Origin: Clostridia bacterium
GTDB lineage: Bacteria; Bacillota; Clostridia; Oscillospirales; CAG-382
Assembly: GCA_017429165.1 (NCBI GenBank)
Contig: JAFRPL010000032.1
Location: 62,001-126,000, forward strand
Direction: 5' to 3'
DNA length: 64,000 nt
Position numbers and translations under genes: made by a program. The notes beneath the pieces were generated by a model. The model had not been told where the DNA came from and made no database searches. It saw nothing but the letters and a program-made list of their open reading frames with translations. Below are positions 25,467-32,765 of the stretch, in pieces; within the stretch, counting starts at the first letter, position 1; every line of letters starts with the position of its first letter.

Positions 25467-27986
25467 TCAGACTTTGACTTCTTTGGTGAGTCTGGAAGCT
25501 TCTTTATATTTTTTGAAGAACAGCATATAGATCATAAGTCCGAGCAGCGCGAACGCGAAAATGAGAGATATCACATTCACTACCGTGCCCGCCCCGGAAG
25601 CGAGGTTGCCGGTGAACAGGTTGCCGAACTGGTTGATCATAAGAGCTATGGCGTACGCGAAGCCGCATTCATAGCCGATGGCGAACCAGGTCCAGCCCGC
25701 GTTGTTCATTTCGCGCCTGATAGCGCCGATCGCCGCGAAGCAGGGAGCGCAGAGCAGATTGAACACGAGGAACGAGAAGCCCGCGATCTGCGGCACCGCG
25801 AAGGACGCTTTAATACCCGCCCAGTCGCCGTAGAGTATGCCCATAGTACCGACTATGTTTTCCTTGGCGACAAGCCCGGTGACCGACGCTACCGCCGCTT
25901 TCCAGTTGCCCCAACCGAGAGGCGCGAAGATCCAGGCGATACCTTTACCGATATATGAAAGGATGGAATATTCCATCTCCTCTTCCGTAAGCATCCTGAA
26001 CGAGCCTTCGATCCAGCCGAAATAAGACGTGAACCAGACCACAACGGTAGAAAGCAGTATGATGGTGCCGGCTTTTTTGATGAACGACCAGCCGCGCTCC
26101 CACATAGAACGGAGGACGTTCTTGAGCGTGGGCAGGTGATACGCGGGGAGTTCCATGACGAACGGGGCGGGATCGCCGGCGAAACGCGACGTCTTTTTGA
26201 GCATTATGCCGGATACGATTATCGCCGCCATACCGATGAAGTACGCCGAAACGGCGATCCAGGGGGATTTGCCAAACAGCGCGCCGGCTATCATAGCGAT
26301 GAACGGCAGCTTGGCGCCGCACGGGATAAAGGTGGTGGTCATTATCGTCATACGGCGGTCGCGTTCGTTTTCTATAGTACGCGAAGCCATTATGCCCGGG
26401 ATACCGCATCCTGTGCCGACGAGCATAGGTATGAACGATTTGCCCGAAAGCCCGAATTTCCGGAAGACACGGTCGAGCACGAACGCGATGCGCGCCATAT
26501 AGCCGCACCCTTCGAGAAATGCGAGCAGGAAGAACAGGACGAGCATCTGCGGCACGAATCCGAGCACCGCGCCAACGCCGGCTACGATACCATCCTGTAT
26601 GAGGCCGTAAAGCCACTGAGGAACTCGTGCGTTCCCTTCGCTGTCGAGCAGCGCTTTATCTATCAAAGCGGGAACGCCGGGCACCCAAACGCCGTCATCC
26701 GCCGGATCGGGTTCATCAAACCCCTTATCTTCAAAATATGCGACAGCCTGTTTAAATGTCAATGCGTTGACGTCTTCGTCGGCGTCGTCCGGAACGGTAT
26801 CGAAATACACGGTGACGGTATTCACCTCGAGCGTCTCGTCGTCCGTGACTTCCGTTTCGGCGGAGGATTTGTCCGAAGTGTAGTTTTTGAGAGTTTCTAA
26901 AAGCGTATCCGCGTCGAAATCTCCGTCTTCGGTATCGAATTCTATTCCGTACGCCGCAAGCGCGGTGACCGCAGCGTCGTAGTTTTCGGTTTTCTCTTCA
27001 TAAGCGGCGCTTCCTATTCCGAACAGGTGGTAGCCGTCGCCGAACAGGCCGTCGTTCGCCCAGTCGGTGGCGAACGAACCGACCGTGACCATCGCTATGT
27101 AATAGACGAGGAACATAACGACCGCGAATATGGGGAGCCCCAGCCATCTGTTGGTGACGATCTTGTCGATCTTATCGCTCTTAGTGAGCTTTTTTTCGGT
27201 CTTCTTTTTGTAGCACGCCTTGATGACTTCGGCAATATAGATATATCTTTCGTTGGTGATGATGCTTTCGGCGTCGTCGTCGAGCTCTGTTTCCGCCGCT
27301 TTGATATCGGCTTCGATATGCGCGAGCGTTTCGGGGGAGATTTTCAGCTGCTCGAGCACTTTTTCATCGCGTTCGAATATCTTGACCGCGTACCAGCGCT
27401 GCTGCTCTTCGGGCATGTCGTGGACGACGGCTTCTTCGATGTGCGCGAGCGCGTGCTCGACCGGCCCCGAAAAAGTGTGCTGAGGGATGGTCTTTCCGTT
27501 TTTGGCGGCGTTAATGGCGGCTTCCGCCGCTTCGGCGATGCCCGTCTCCTTGAGCGCGGAGATCTCGACTACGGGGCAGCCGATCTGCCTTGAAAGCTCG
27601 GCAACGTTGATCTTGTCGCCTTCTTTTTTGACGACGTCCATCATATTGACGGCGACGACTACCGGGATGCCGAGTTCGGTCAGCTGAGTGGTGAGATACA
27701 GGTTCCTTTCGAGGTTGGTACCGTCGACGATATTCAGTATGGCGTCGGGATGTTCGCTGATAAGATAGTTTCTGGCGACTACTTCTTCCAGCGTGTAAGG
27801 CGAAAGAGAATAGATACCGGGAAGGTCGGTGATGATCACGCCTTCGTGCTTTTTGAGCTTGCCTTCCTTTTTTTCGACCGTGACGCCCGGCCAGTTGCCT
27901 ACGAACTGGTTCGATCCCGTCAGCGCGTTGAACAGCGTTGTCTTTCCGCTGTTGGGGTTGCCCGCGAGGGCGATCCGTATTTCCAT
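25467..27986 (-). CDS. feoB: Ferrous iron transporter FeoB
   Basis: The 839-residue protein imports Fe2+. The N-terminal G domain shows G1 (GNPNSGKTTLFNALTG, residues 9-24), G3 (DLPGIYSL) and G4 (NMMD), followed by the helical GDI-like region. The membrane part has the two Gate segments (LEGCGYMARIAFVLDR, then GTGCGIPGIMASR, and later PCGAKLPFIAM). A loop of about 100 residues between the first and second membrane helices (about 330-430) is strongly acidic and longer than in the usual FeoB. GAAAGGA precedes ATG 27986. Between feoB and the upstream feoA is an 80-bp gap with a perfect 16-nt palindrome (28028-28043), perhaps an mRNA processing or stability site. Confidence 0.97.
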   Translation of the reverse strand: MEIRIALAGNPNSGKTTLFNALTGSNQFVGNWPGVTVEKKEGKLKKHEGVIITDLPGIYSLSPYTLEEVVARNYLISEHPDAILNIVDGTNLERNLYLTTQLTELGIPVVVAVNMMDVVKKEGDKINVAELSRQIGCPVVEISALKETGIAEAAEAAINAAKNGKTIPQHTFSGPVEHALAHIEEAVVHDMPEEQQRWYAVKIFERDEKVLEQLKISPETLAHIEADIKAAETELDDDAESIITNERYIYIAEVIKACYKKKTEKKLTKSDKIDKIVTNRWLGLPIFAVVMFLVYYIAMVTVGSFATDWANDGLFGDGYHLFGIGSAAYEEKTENYDAAVTALAAYGIEFDTEDGDFDADTLLETLKNYTSDKSSAETEVTDDETLEVNTVTVYFDTVPDDADEDVNALTFKQAVAYFEDKGFDEPDPADDGVWVPGVPALIDKALLDSEGNARVPQWLYGLIQDGIVAGVGAVLGFVPQMLVLFFLLAFLEGCGYMARIAFVLDRVFRKFGLSGKSFIPMLVGTGCGIPGIMASRTIENERDRRMTIMTTTFIPCGAKLPFIAMIAGALFGKSPWIAVSAYFIGMAAIIVSGIMLKKTSRFAGDPAPFVMELPAYHLPTLKNVLRSMWERGWSFIKKAGTIILLSTVVVWFTSYFGWIEGSFRMLTEEEMEYSILSYIGKGIAWIFAPLGWGNWKAAVASVTGLVAKENIVGTMGILYGDWAGIKASFAVPQIAGFSFLVFNLLCAPCFAAIGAIRREMNNAGWTWFAIGYECGFAYAIALMINQFGNLFTGNLASGAGTVVNVISLIFAFALLGLMIYMLFFKKYKEASRLTKEVKV

Positions 27987-28065
27987 AATTAATGTTTCCT
28001 TTCTGCTCGACGTTAGAGCTTTGAACGGCCGGCGTACGCCGGCTGACGCCTGAAAAATGCTGTTT

Positions 28066-28287
28066 TCACTCTACTTCTATCATTTCCGCGTCGGATTTGC
28101 GGATAGACAGTTCGTAATTCCTTACGGTGATCTCAATAGGATCGCCGAGCGGCGCTACCTTACGGACAAAGACCGGAGTCCTTTTGGTGATACCCATATC
28201 CATAATGCGCCTCTTGACCGCGCCTTCGCCGTGAAGCTTCACGACCGTGGCGGTCTCGCCTATCTTTACGTCTCTGAGCGTTTTCAC
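28066..28287 (-). CDS. feoA: FeoA-domain protein, copy next to feoB
   Basis: The 73-residue protein has the SH3-like FeoA fold: TLRDVKIGETATVVKLHGEG, RRIMDMGITKRTPVFVRK, APLGDPIEI and a final VRNYELSIRKSDAEMIEV. FeoA is a small cytoplasmic partner needed for full FeoB activity. The start codon is GTG 28287 with AAGGGGG upstream. It is the second gene of the operon, 23 bp after the other FeoA gene; the two differ clearly in sequence, so this is an old duplication and they may bind separately. Confidence 0.93.
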   Translation of the reverse strand: MKTLRDVKIGETATVVKLHGEGAVKRRIMDMGITKRTPVFVRKVAPLGDPIEITVRNYELSIRKSDAEMIEVE

Positions 28288-28310
28288 TGTTTGTTTCCCC
28301 CTTATATCGT

Positions 28311-28523
28311 TTATACCATTATCCGTCTGGCCAGCTCGTCGCTGATTGCCACACGCGATTCTTTGACTTTGACGATGACGTTTTCGCCGAGCGTGTTGAC
28401 GATCAGCACTTCCCCGCCGACGTTGAAGCCGAGATTTTCGAGATGCTGCCTGATCTCCGGCGATCCGCCGATCTTTTTTATGATCTGCGGTTCTTCTTTT
28501 TCTGCTAAGCTGAGCGGTATCAT
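28311..28523 (-). CDS. feoA: FeoA-domain protein, first gene of the operon
   Basis: The 70-residue protein is also of the FeoA type: IIKKIGGSPEIRQHLENLGFNVGGE, read here as two elements, then VLIVNTLGENVIVKVKESRVAISDELARRIMV. It starts at ATG 28523 with GGGAGGAAG upstream. It is led directly by the operator-rich feo promoter, so it is the first product of the iron-regulated transcript. Feo operons with two feoA genes are known in Firmicutes, although how the two proteins share the work is not. Confidence 0.93.
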   Translation of the reverse strand: MIPLSLAEKEEPQIIKKIGGSPEIRQHLENLGFNVGGEVLIVNTLGENVIVKVKESRVAISDELARRIMV

Positions 28524-28545
28524 ATTACTTCCTCCCGGCGTGCGA

Positions 28546-28661
28546 TTAGCGCATGCTAACCGTATGCCTTAAATAATAGGTTAGCTTTGGCTAACCGCAT
28601 TTCCGTAAAATATGGTTAGCAGCCTCTAACCTATATATATTATAGTTAGCGCATGCTAACT
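28546..28661. promoter_or_regulatory. Four DtxR-type operator palindromes
   Basis: Four inverted repeats of the form (G)GTTAGC-N4-GCTAAC(C) are present: TTAGC/GCTAA at 28546-28559; GGTTAGC/GCTAACC at 28579-28596; GGTTAG/CTAACC at 28614-28631; AGTTAGC/GCTAACT at 28644-28661. Their centres are 35, 35 and 30 bp apart. They resemble the DtxR/IdeR consensus TTAGGTTAGCCTAACCTAA and sit between the feo operon and a DtxR-type gene. The fourth lies exactly in the spacer of the feo promoter. Confidence 0.88.
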
Positions 28662-28667
28662 TGTCAA
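28639..28667 (-). promoter_or_regulatory. feo operon promoter
   Basis: A perfect TTGACA (28667-28662) and TATAAT (28644-28639) on the minus strand are separated by 17 bp. The spacer coincides with the fourth operator, so bound regulator would block RNA polymerase. The transcript would carry a leader of about 110 nt containing the other three palindromes. Confidence 0.9.
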
Positions 28668-28716
28668 GTGTTTTTTCAAAAAAATCGCGGGAAAACAAAA
28701 AATTTTTATTATCTTA

Positions 28717-28745
28717 TTGAAAAAAAGCCTTTTATGCTGTATAAT
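28717..28745 (+). promoter_or_regulatory. Promoter of the DtxR-type regulator gene
   Basis: TTGAAA at 28717-28722 and TATAAT at 28740-28745 are separated by 17 bp, 37 bp before the start codon. It does not overlap the operators, the nearest of which ends about 55 bp upstream. Confidence 0.75.
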
Positions 28746-28782
28746 AATATAAAGAAACGAATGCGCTGAAGGAGGACTCACA

Positions 28783-29160
28783 ATGACCATACGCGAATCC
28801 GGTGAAATGTATCTGGAAACGATATACGTTTTGTCGCAGACGTCTTCGACGGTACGTGCTGTTGACGTGGGCGCGCAGATGGGCTTTTCCAAACCCTCGG
28901 TCAGCCGCGCCATAGGTCTGCTCAAAAAAGACGGGCTCGTCACGACCGACGGTCAGGGATATATAAAGCTCACCGAACCGGGCGAAAAGAAGGCGAAAGT
29001 CATTTACGAGCGCCATACCCTGCTTAGCAGGCTGCTTATGGATCTCGGCGTCGACGAAGCCACCGCGTCCGAAGACGCCTGCCGCATTGAGCATTATATA
29101 AGCGAAAAGACCTTTGACGCGATAAAAAGGCACGTCAGACAATACGGAAAAAAACAATAA
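28783..29160 (+). CDS. DtxR/MntR-family metal-dependent repressor
   Basis: The 125-residue protein has the N-terminal winged helix (about residues 1-62: SGEMYLETIYVLSQ, VDVGAQMGFSKPSVSRAIGLL, GYIKLTEPGEKKA) and a dimerisation domain (about 63-120) with His, Glu and Cys residues in positions that bind metal (ERHTLLSRLL, ASEDACRIEHYIS). The SH3-like third domain of DtxR is absent, as in MntR and short IdeR homologues. The position opposite feoAAB and the operators between them point to Fe2+ (or Mn2+) as co-repressor. AAGGAGG is placed well before the ATG. Confidence 0.93.
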   Translation: MTIRESGEMYLETIYVLSQTSSTVRAVDVGAQMGFSKPSVSRAIGLLKKDGLVTTDGQGYIKLTEPGEKKAKVIYERHTLLSRLLMDLGVDEATASEDACRIEHYISEKTFDAIKRHVRQYGKKQ

Positions 29161-29180
29161 CTGTTTCATACATGCCGCGC

Positions 29181-29203
29181 GGCGCGTGAAAACGCGCCTT
29201 TTT
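29181..29203 (+). terminator. Terminator of the DtxR-type gene
   Basis: GGCGCG (29181-29186) and CGCGCC (29193-29198) form a stem with a TGAAAA loop, followed by five T residues. Confidence 0.8.
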
Positions 29204-29211
29204 GTTTTATT

Positions 29212-29242
29212 AAAAAAGCAAGACCGGTCCGAAGACCGGTCT
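29212..29242 (-). terminator. hppA terminator
   Basis: AGACCGGTC (29221-29229) and GACCGGTCT (29234-29242) form a perfect 9-bp stem. On the minus strand six T residues follow at 29217-29212. Confidence 0.85.
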
Positions 29243-29269
29243 GTTCTTTTGAAACACAGCGTCTGTTCC

Positions 29270-31429
29270 CTATTTTATAAGCAGGAACGCCGCGAACAGC
29301 GGGGCGAGCGTATTCGCCACGGTGGACATCATCTTAATAAAAATGTCGAGCGCGACGCCGACGACGTCTTTGCGGGTGTCGCCGATTGTATCGCCGGTGA
29401 CAGCGGCTTTATGCGCCGCGGATCCTTTGCCGTGTCCGGCGAGCATTCCGCTTTCGATATACTTTTTGGCGTTATCGAACGCGCCGCCCGAGTTGCCCAT
29501 AAAGATGGCGCGCGGGATAGCGACGATCGTCGCGCCGACGAGTATGCCGCCGACGAATTCCCAGCCGAGCACGAAGCCGCCCACCGCGGGGATAAGGATG
29601 GCGAGGATCGACGGGAAGAGCATCTTGCGCAGGGCGCCTTTGGTCGCCATACGCACGCATTTGTTGTAATCCGGATGTTTGGTGCCTTCCAGCACGCCGG
29701 GTTCGGAAAGCTGGCGGTCGCCTTCGTCCGCCATTTCACGCGCGGAATCGATGGTGTTGTCGGTGAGGATGGCCGAGAAGAATTCGATGAGCGCGCCGCC
29801 GACTATGCCGCCCGCGACGACGAAGAATTTGGCGAAATTGAGCACCGGTTCGTACACCTCGCCGGGGACGTGGACGTGCGCTGCGTTGACGAACGCGACG
29901 ATGAGCGAGACCGTGGCGAACGCGGCGGAGCCGATGGCAAACCCTTTGCCGATGGCGGCGGTGGTGTTGCCGACGGAATCGAGTTTATCGGTGATCTTGC
30001 GGACGTCGTGTTCCAGATGGCAGGATTCGGCAAGGCCGCCGGCGTTATCGGCTATGGGACCGAACGCGTCGATGGAAACGGTGGTGCCGACGAACGAAAG
30101 CATTCCGAGCGCGGCGATTGCGATGCCGTACGAGCCGCAGAGCAGGCCGGAGATTATGAGCGAAGCCGCGATGATGAGCACCGGGAACAGGACCGAACGG
30201 GAACCGACGGCATCGCCTTTGGTAACGACGAACGCTTCGCCTTCGGTCGCCATTTCGGCGATCTTGCGGGTGGGTTTGTAATCGGCGGAGGTGTAGTATT
30301 CGGTTATCATACCTATGGCGACGCCGGACGCGATACCGAGCGCCATAGAGACCAGCGGAGAGCCCCAGCCGATCTTCCATTCATCCAGCAGTGCAAAATT
30401 GCCTCTGCCGAACATCAGGTACGACGCGCCTGTGCCAAGCGCCAGCGTGAGGCCGGACGAGATATAGGTTGCGAGGTTGAGTTCTTTGGAAGGATTGCTG
30501 CCCATCTTCTTGACCGCGGCGAAAAGCAGCCCGAGCAAGCAGCTGATCAATCCGCCGCCGGCGACGATGATGGGAAAGATTATCATACTCTTGAAATAAT
30601 CGCTGCCGATATCGGCGCCGCGGTTGGAGAACAGAGAGACGGCAATCATTATGGAAGCGGCAATAGTCGCGACGAAGCTTTCGAGCAGGTCGGAGCAGTT
30701 GCCGGCGATATCGTTGACGTTGTCGCCTATAAAGTCCGCGACGACATTGGGAACGCGGGAGTCGTCCTCGGGCATATCGTGGCGGATCTTAGCCAGTATG
30801 TCAGAAGAGATATCCGCCGCTTTGGTATAGTTGCCGCCGGCGACGCGGTTGAACATTGCGACCAGCGAGCAGCCGAGAGCGTAAGTGGTGATATTCATAA
30901 TTACCGGATTGGCTTTCATCGCCTCGATGGGGATAAGGCCGCCGCCGGTGACGCTGACGCTTTCGGGATCTATGGGCCAGATCATAAGGATTATGATGAG
31001 TCCGAGCATACCGAACGCCTGAACGGAAAGTCCGGATATGCTGCCGCCGCAGAGCGCGACCTTGACGGTCTGCCCTATGGAACGAGTCTCGCGCGCTTTA
31101 TTGGCGGTGCGCACGTTGGCGTAAGTGGCGCTGCGCATGCCGAGTATGCAGACGCAGCTGGACATCGTGGCGCCGAGCAGGAACGTGACGCCGGTCCATT
31201 TGCCGATGAAGAGCGTCAAAACCACCGCGAGCAGTGCGACGACCACGCCGATGGTCTTGTATTCGGTCTTGATGAACGTGGAAGCGCCCGACCGGATTAT
31301 GCCGGCCATCTCGACCATTTCGGGAGTCCCTTCGTTCATTTTGCGGATTCTGATGTAGTTGAAAATGACGTAACAGATCGCAAGGACGATCAAGCCGCCT
31401 ATGATCAGCCACCAGTTCATAGGTTCCAT
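29270..31429 (-). CDS. hppA: Membrane-bound ion-pumping pyrophosphatase, divergent type
   Basis: The 719-residue protein with about 16 membrane segments couples pyrophosphate hydrolysis to export of H+ and/or Na+. The substrate-site acidic residues are kept but the usual signature is altered: DVGADLVGKVE reads DISSDILAKIR, and GDNVGDVAGMGADL reads GDNVNDIAGNCSDL (about residues 200-245). The later segments DAFGPIADNAGG, GNTTAAIGKGFAIGSAA and GDTIGDTRKDVVG are standard. The Ala in GNTTAA is the mark of K+-dependent enzymes, where K+-independent ones have Lys. ATG 31429 follows AGGAGG at nine bases and is preferred over an upstream extension of 35 residues. It is monocistronic with its own terminator. 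Confidence 0.93.
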   Translation of the reverse strand: MEPMNWWLIIGGLIVLAICYVIFNYIRIRKMNEGTPEMVEMAGIIRSGASTFIKTEYKTIGVVVALLAVVLTLFIGKWTGVTFLLGATMSSCVCILGMRSATYANVRTANKARETRSIGQTVKVALCGGSISGLSVQAFGMLGLIIILMIWPIDPESVSVTGGGLIPIEAMKANPVIMNITTYALGCSLVAMFNRVAGGNYTKAADISSDILAKIRHDMPEDDSRVPNVVADFIGDNVNDIAGNCSDLLESFVATIAASIMIAVSLFSNRGADIGSDYFKSMIIFPIIVAGGGLISCLLGLLFAAVKKMGSNPSKELNLATYISSGLTLALGTGASYLMFGRGNFALLDEWKIGWGSPLVSMALGIASGVAIGMITEYYTSADYKPTRKIAEMATEGEAFVVTKGDAVGSRSVLFPVLIIAASLIISGLLCGSYGIAIAALGMLSFVGTTVSIDAFGPIADNAGGLAESCHLEHDVRKITDKLDSVGNTTAAIGKGFAIGSAAFATVSLIVAFVNAAHVHVPGEVYEPVLNFAKFFVVAGGIVGGALIEFFSAILTDNTIDSAREMADEGDRQLSEPGVLEGTKHPDYNKCVRMATKGALRKMLFPSILAILIPAVGGFVLGWEFVGGILVGATIVAIPRAIFMGNSGGAFDNAKKYIESGMLAGHGKGSAAHKAAVTGDTIGDTRKDVVGVALDIFIKMMSTVANTLAPLFAAFLLIK

Positions 31430-31774
31430 AAAAGGATACCTCCTGTATAGGATTGTTGTTTCTATGCGAAACGGGCTTTCGCAAAAAAAGCCCCAATTCA
31501 ACATACGCATATATCTTATCATAATTATCACCATATGGCAACCATTATTTTATGTGATTCTGTACAACCATTGACGCTTTTCTTTGTGGATATTGCCGAG
31601 CATGAAAGCGTCGCCGCCCGGAAACGCATGCTGCGCGGGCAAAAAACGAAAAAAGAGGATTTTTTACTTGAAAAATTTGTTCAAAAAAAAGGATTTTTGA
31701 AAACTTGCGCGTATATTATATTGTATATTCGCGAAAATGGATAATTATTGCTAAACGGAGGCGGAAAGAAAAGA
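31430..31774. other. 345-bp divergent intergenic region between hppA and dgt
   Basis: No gene is supported here. On the minus strand TTGCCA (31541-31536) and TAAGAT (31518-31513) at 17 bp form a candidate hppA promoter. Next to the hppA start a small inverted repeat GCGAAA/TTTCGC (31466-31482) could be a leader hairpin. On the plus strand the AT-rich stretch 31640-31740 contains TTGAAA at 31697 and several TATATT motifs that may form the dgt promoter, but no spacing is ideal. A frame at 31535-31744 has no ribosome site and looks spurious. Confidence 0.5.
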
Positions 31775-32755
31775 ATGAAAGAGCAGGTCTACAAGATGGA
31801 GCGCGAGTTCTTCTGCAAGAACGCGTTCCTTTCGGAAAACACCGCGGGCAGACTGCGTCCCGTTGAAGAATGCCCTCTGCGCACGCCTTTTCAGCGTGAC
31901 CGCGACAGGATAATCCACTGCAAATCGTTCCGGCGGCTGATGCACAAGATGCAGGTCTTCCTGGCGCCCGAAGGCGACCATTACCGCACCCGACTCACCC
32001 ACACACTGGAGGTCACTCAGATCGCGCGCACCATAGCGCGCGGCATGATGCTCAACGAGGATCTGACCGAAGCGATCGCTTTGGGGCACGATCTGGGGCA
32101 CACCCCGTTCGGCCATTCGGGCGAGCACGCGCTCAACGCGATATGCCCTTTGGGATTCAAGCACAACGAGCAGAGTTTACGCGTCTGCGACAAGCTCGAA
32201 AACTTAAACCTCACTTACGAAGTGCGCGACGGCATCGTCAAGCACACCAGCGAGATCGCAAAGACCAAGGAAGGTCAGATAGTCCGCTGGGCGGACCACA
32301 TCGCGTATATAAACCACGACATAGACGACGCCATACGCGCGGGCATACTCTCGCCCGACGATATTCCAAAGGACGCCTGCGAACTGTTCGGCTACACGCA
32401 CGGCGAGCGGATTTCCACGATGGTTGACGCGGTCATAGCGCACGGTTCCGACGGCGATATCGGGATGGACGAGCCCTACGACAGCGTGATCAAAGCGCTG
32501 CATTCGTTTATGTTCCAGGCGGTGTACTATAATCCCGTGGCGAAAAGCGAAGACCACAAGGTCGAAGGCATGATCTTTACGATGTATGACTATTACAACA
32601 AAGATCCGAAGAAACTGCCGCAGGAATATCTTAAAAACGCAGACGAAGACGGCATAGAGCGCGTCGTGTGCGACTATATCGCGGGAATGACCGACAGATA
32701 CGCGATATCCGAATACGAAAAGCTTTTCATACCCAAGGTATGGCAATACAAATAA
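31775..32755 (+). CDS. dgt: Deoxyguanosinetriphosphate triphosphohydrolase-like protein
   Basis: The 326-residue cytoplasmic HD-domain protein hydrolyses dNTPs, typically dGTP, to nucleoside and triphosphate. The HD metal residues are visible in RTRLTHTLEV, LGHDLGHTPFGHSGE and further on RWADHIAYINHDIDDA. ATG 31775 is preferred to TTG 31748, since the GGAGG at 31757-31761 and the following CGGAAAG lie between them. It is first in the dgt-dnaG-rpoD cluster typical of Clostridia, 10 bp from dnaG. Confidence 0.93.
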   Translation: MKEQVYKMEREFFCKNAFLSENTAGRLRPVEECPLRTPFQRDRDRIIHCKSFRRLMHKMQVFLAPEGDHYRTRLTHTLEVTQIARTIARGMMLNEDLTEAIALGHDLGHTPFGHSGEHALNAICPLGFKHNEQSLRVCDKLENLNLTYEVRDGIVKHTSEIAKTKEGQIVRWADHIAYINHDIDDAIRAGILSPDDIPKDACELFGYTHGERISTMVDAVIAHGSDGDIGMDEPYDSVIKALHSFMFQAVYYNPVAKSEDHKVEGMIFTMYDYYNKDPKKLPQEYLKNADEDGIERVVCDYIAGMTDRYAISEYEKLFIPKVWQYK

Positions 32756-32765
32756 AAGGTGACAA

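Noticed and set aside
29186-31450. Plus-strand frame of 754 codons opposite hppA
   Set aside because: Exact shadow of the membrane pyrophosphatase gene, with low-complexity Asp/Arg/His composition.
31535-31744. 69-codon frame in the hppA-dgt gap
   Set aside because: No ribosome site, AT-rich low-complexity composition and overlap with the likely dgt promoter.
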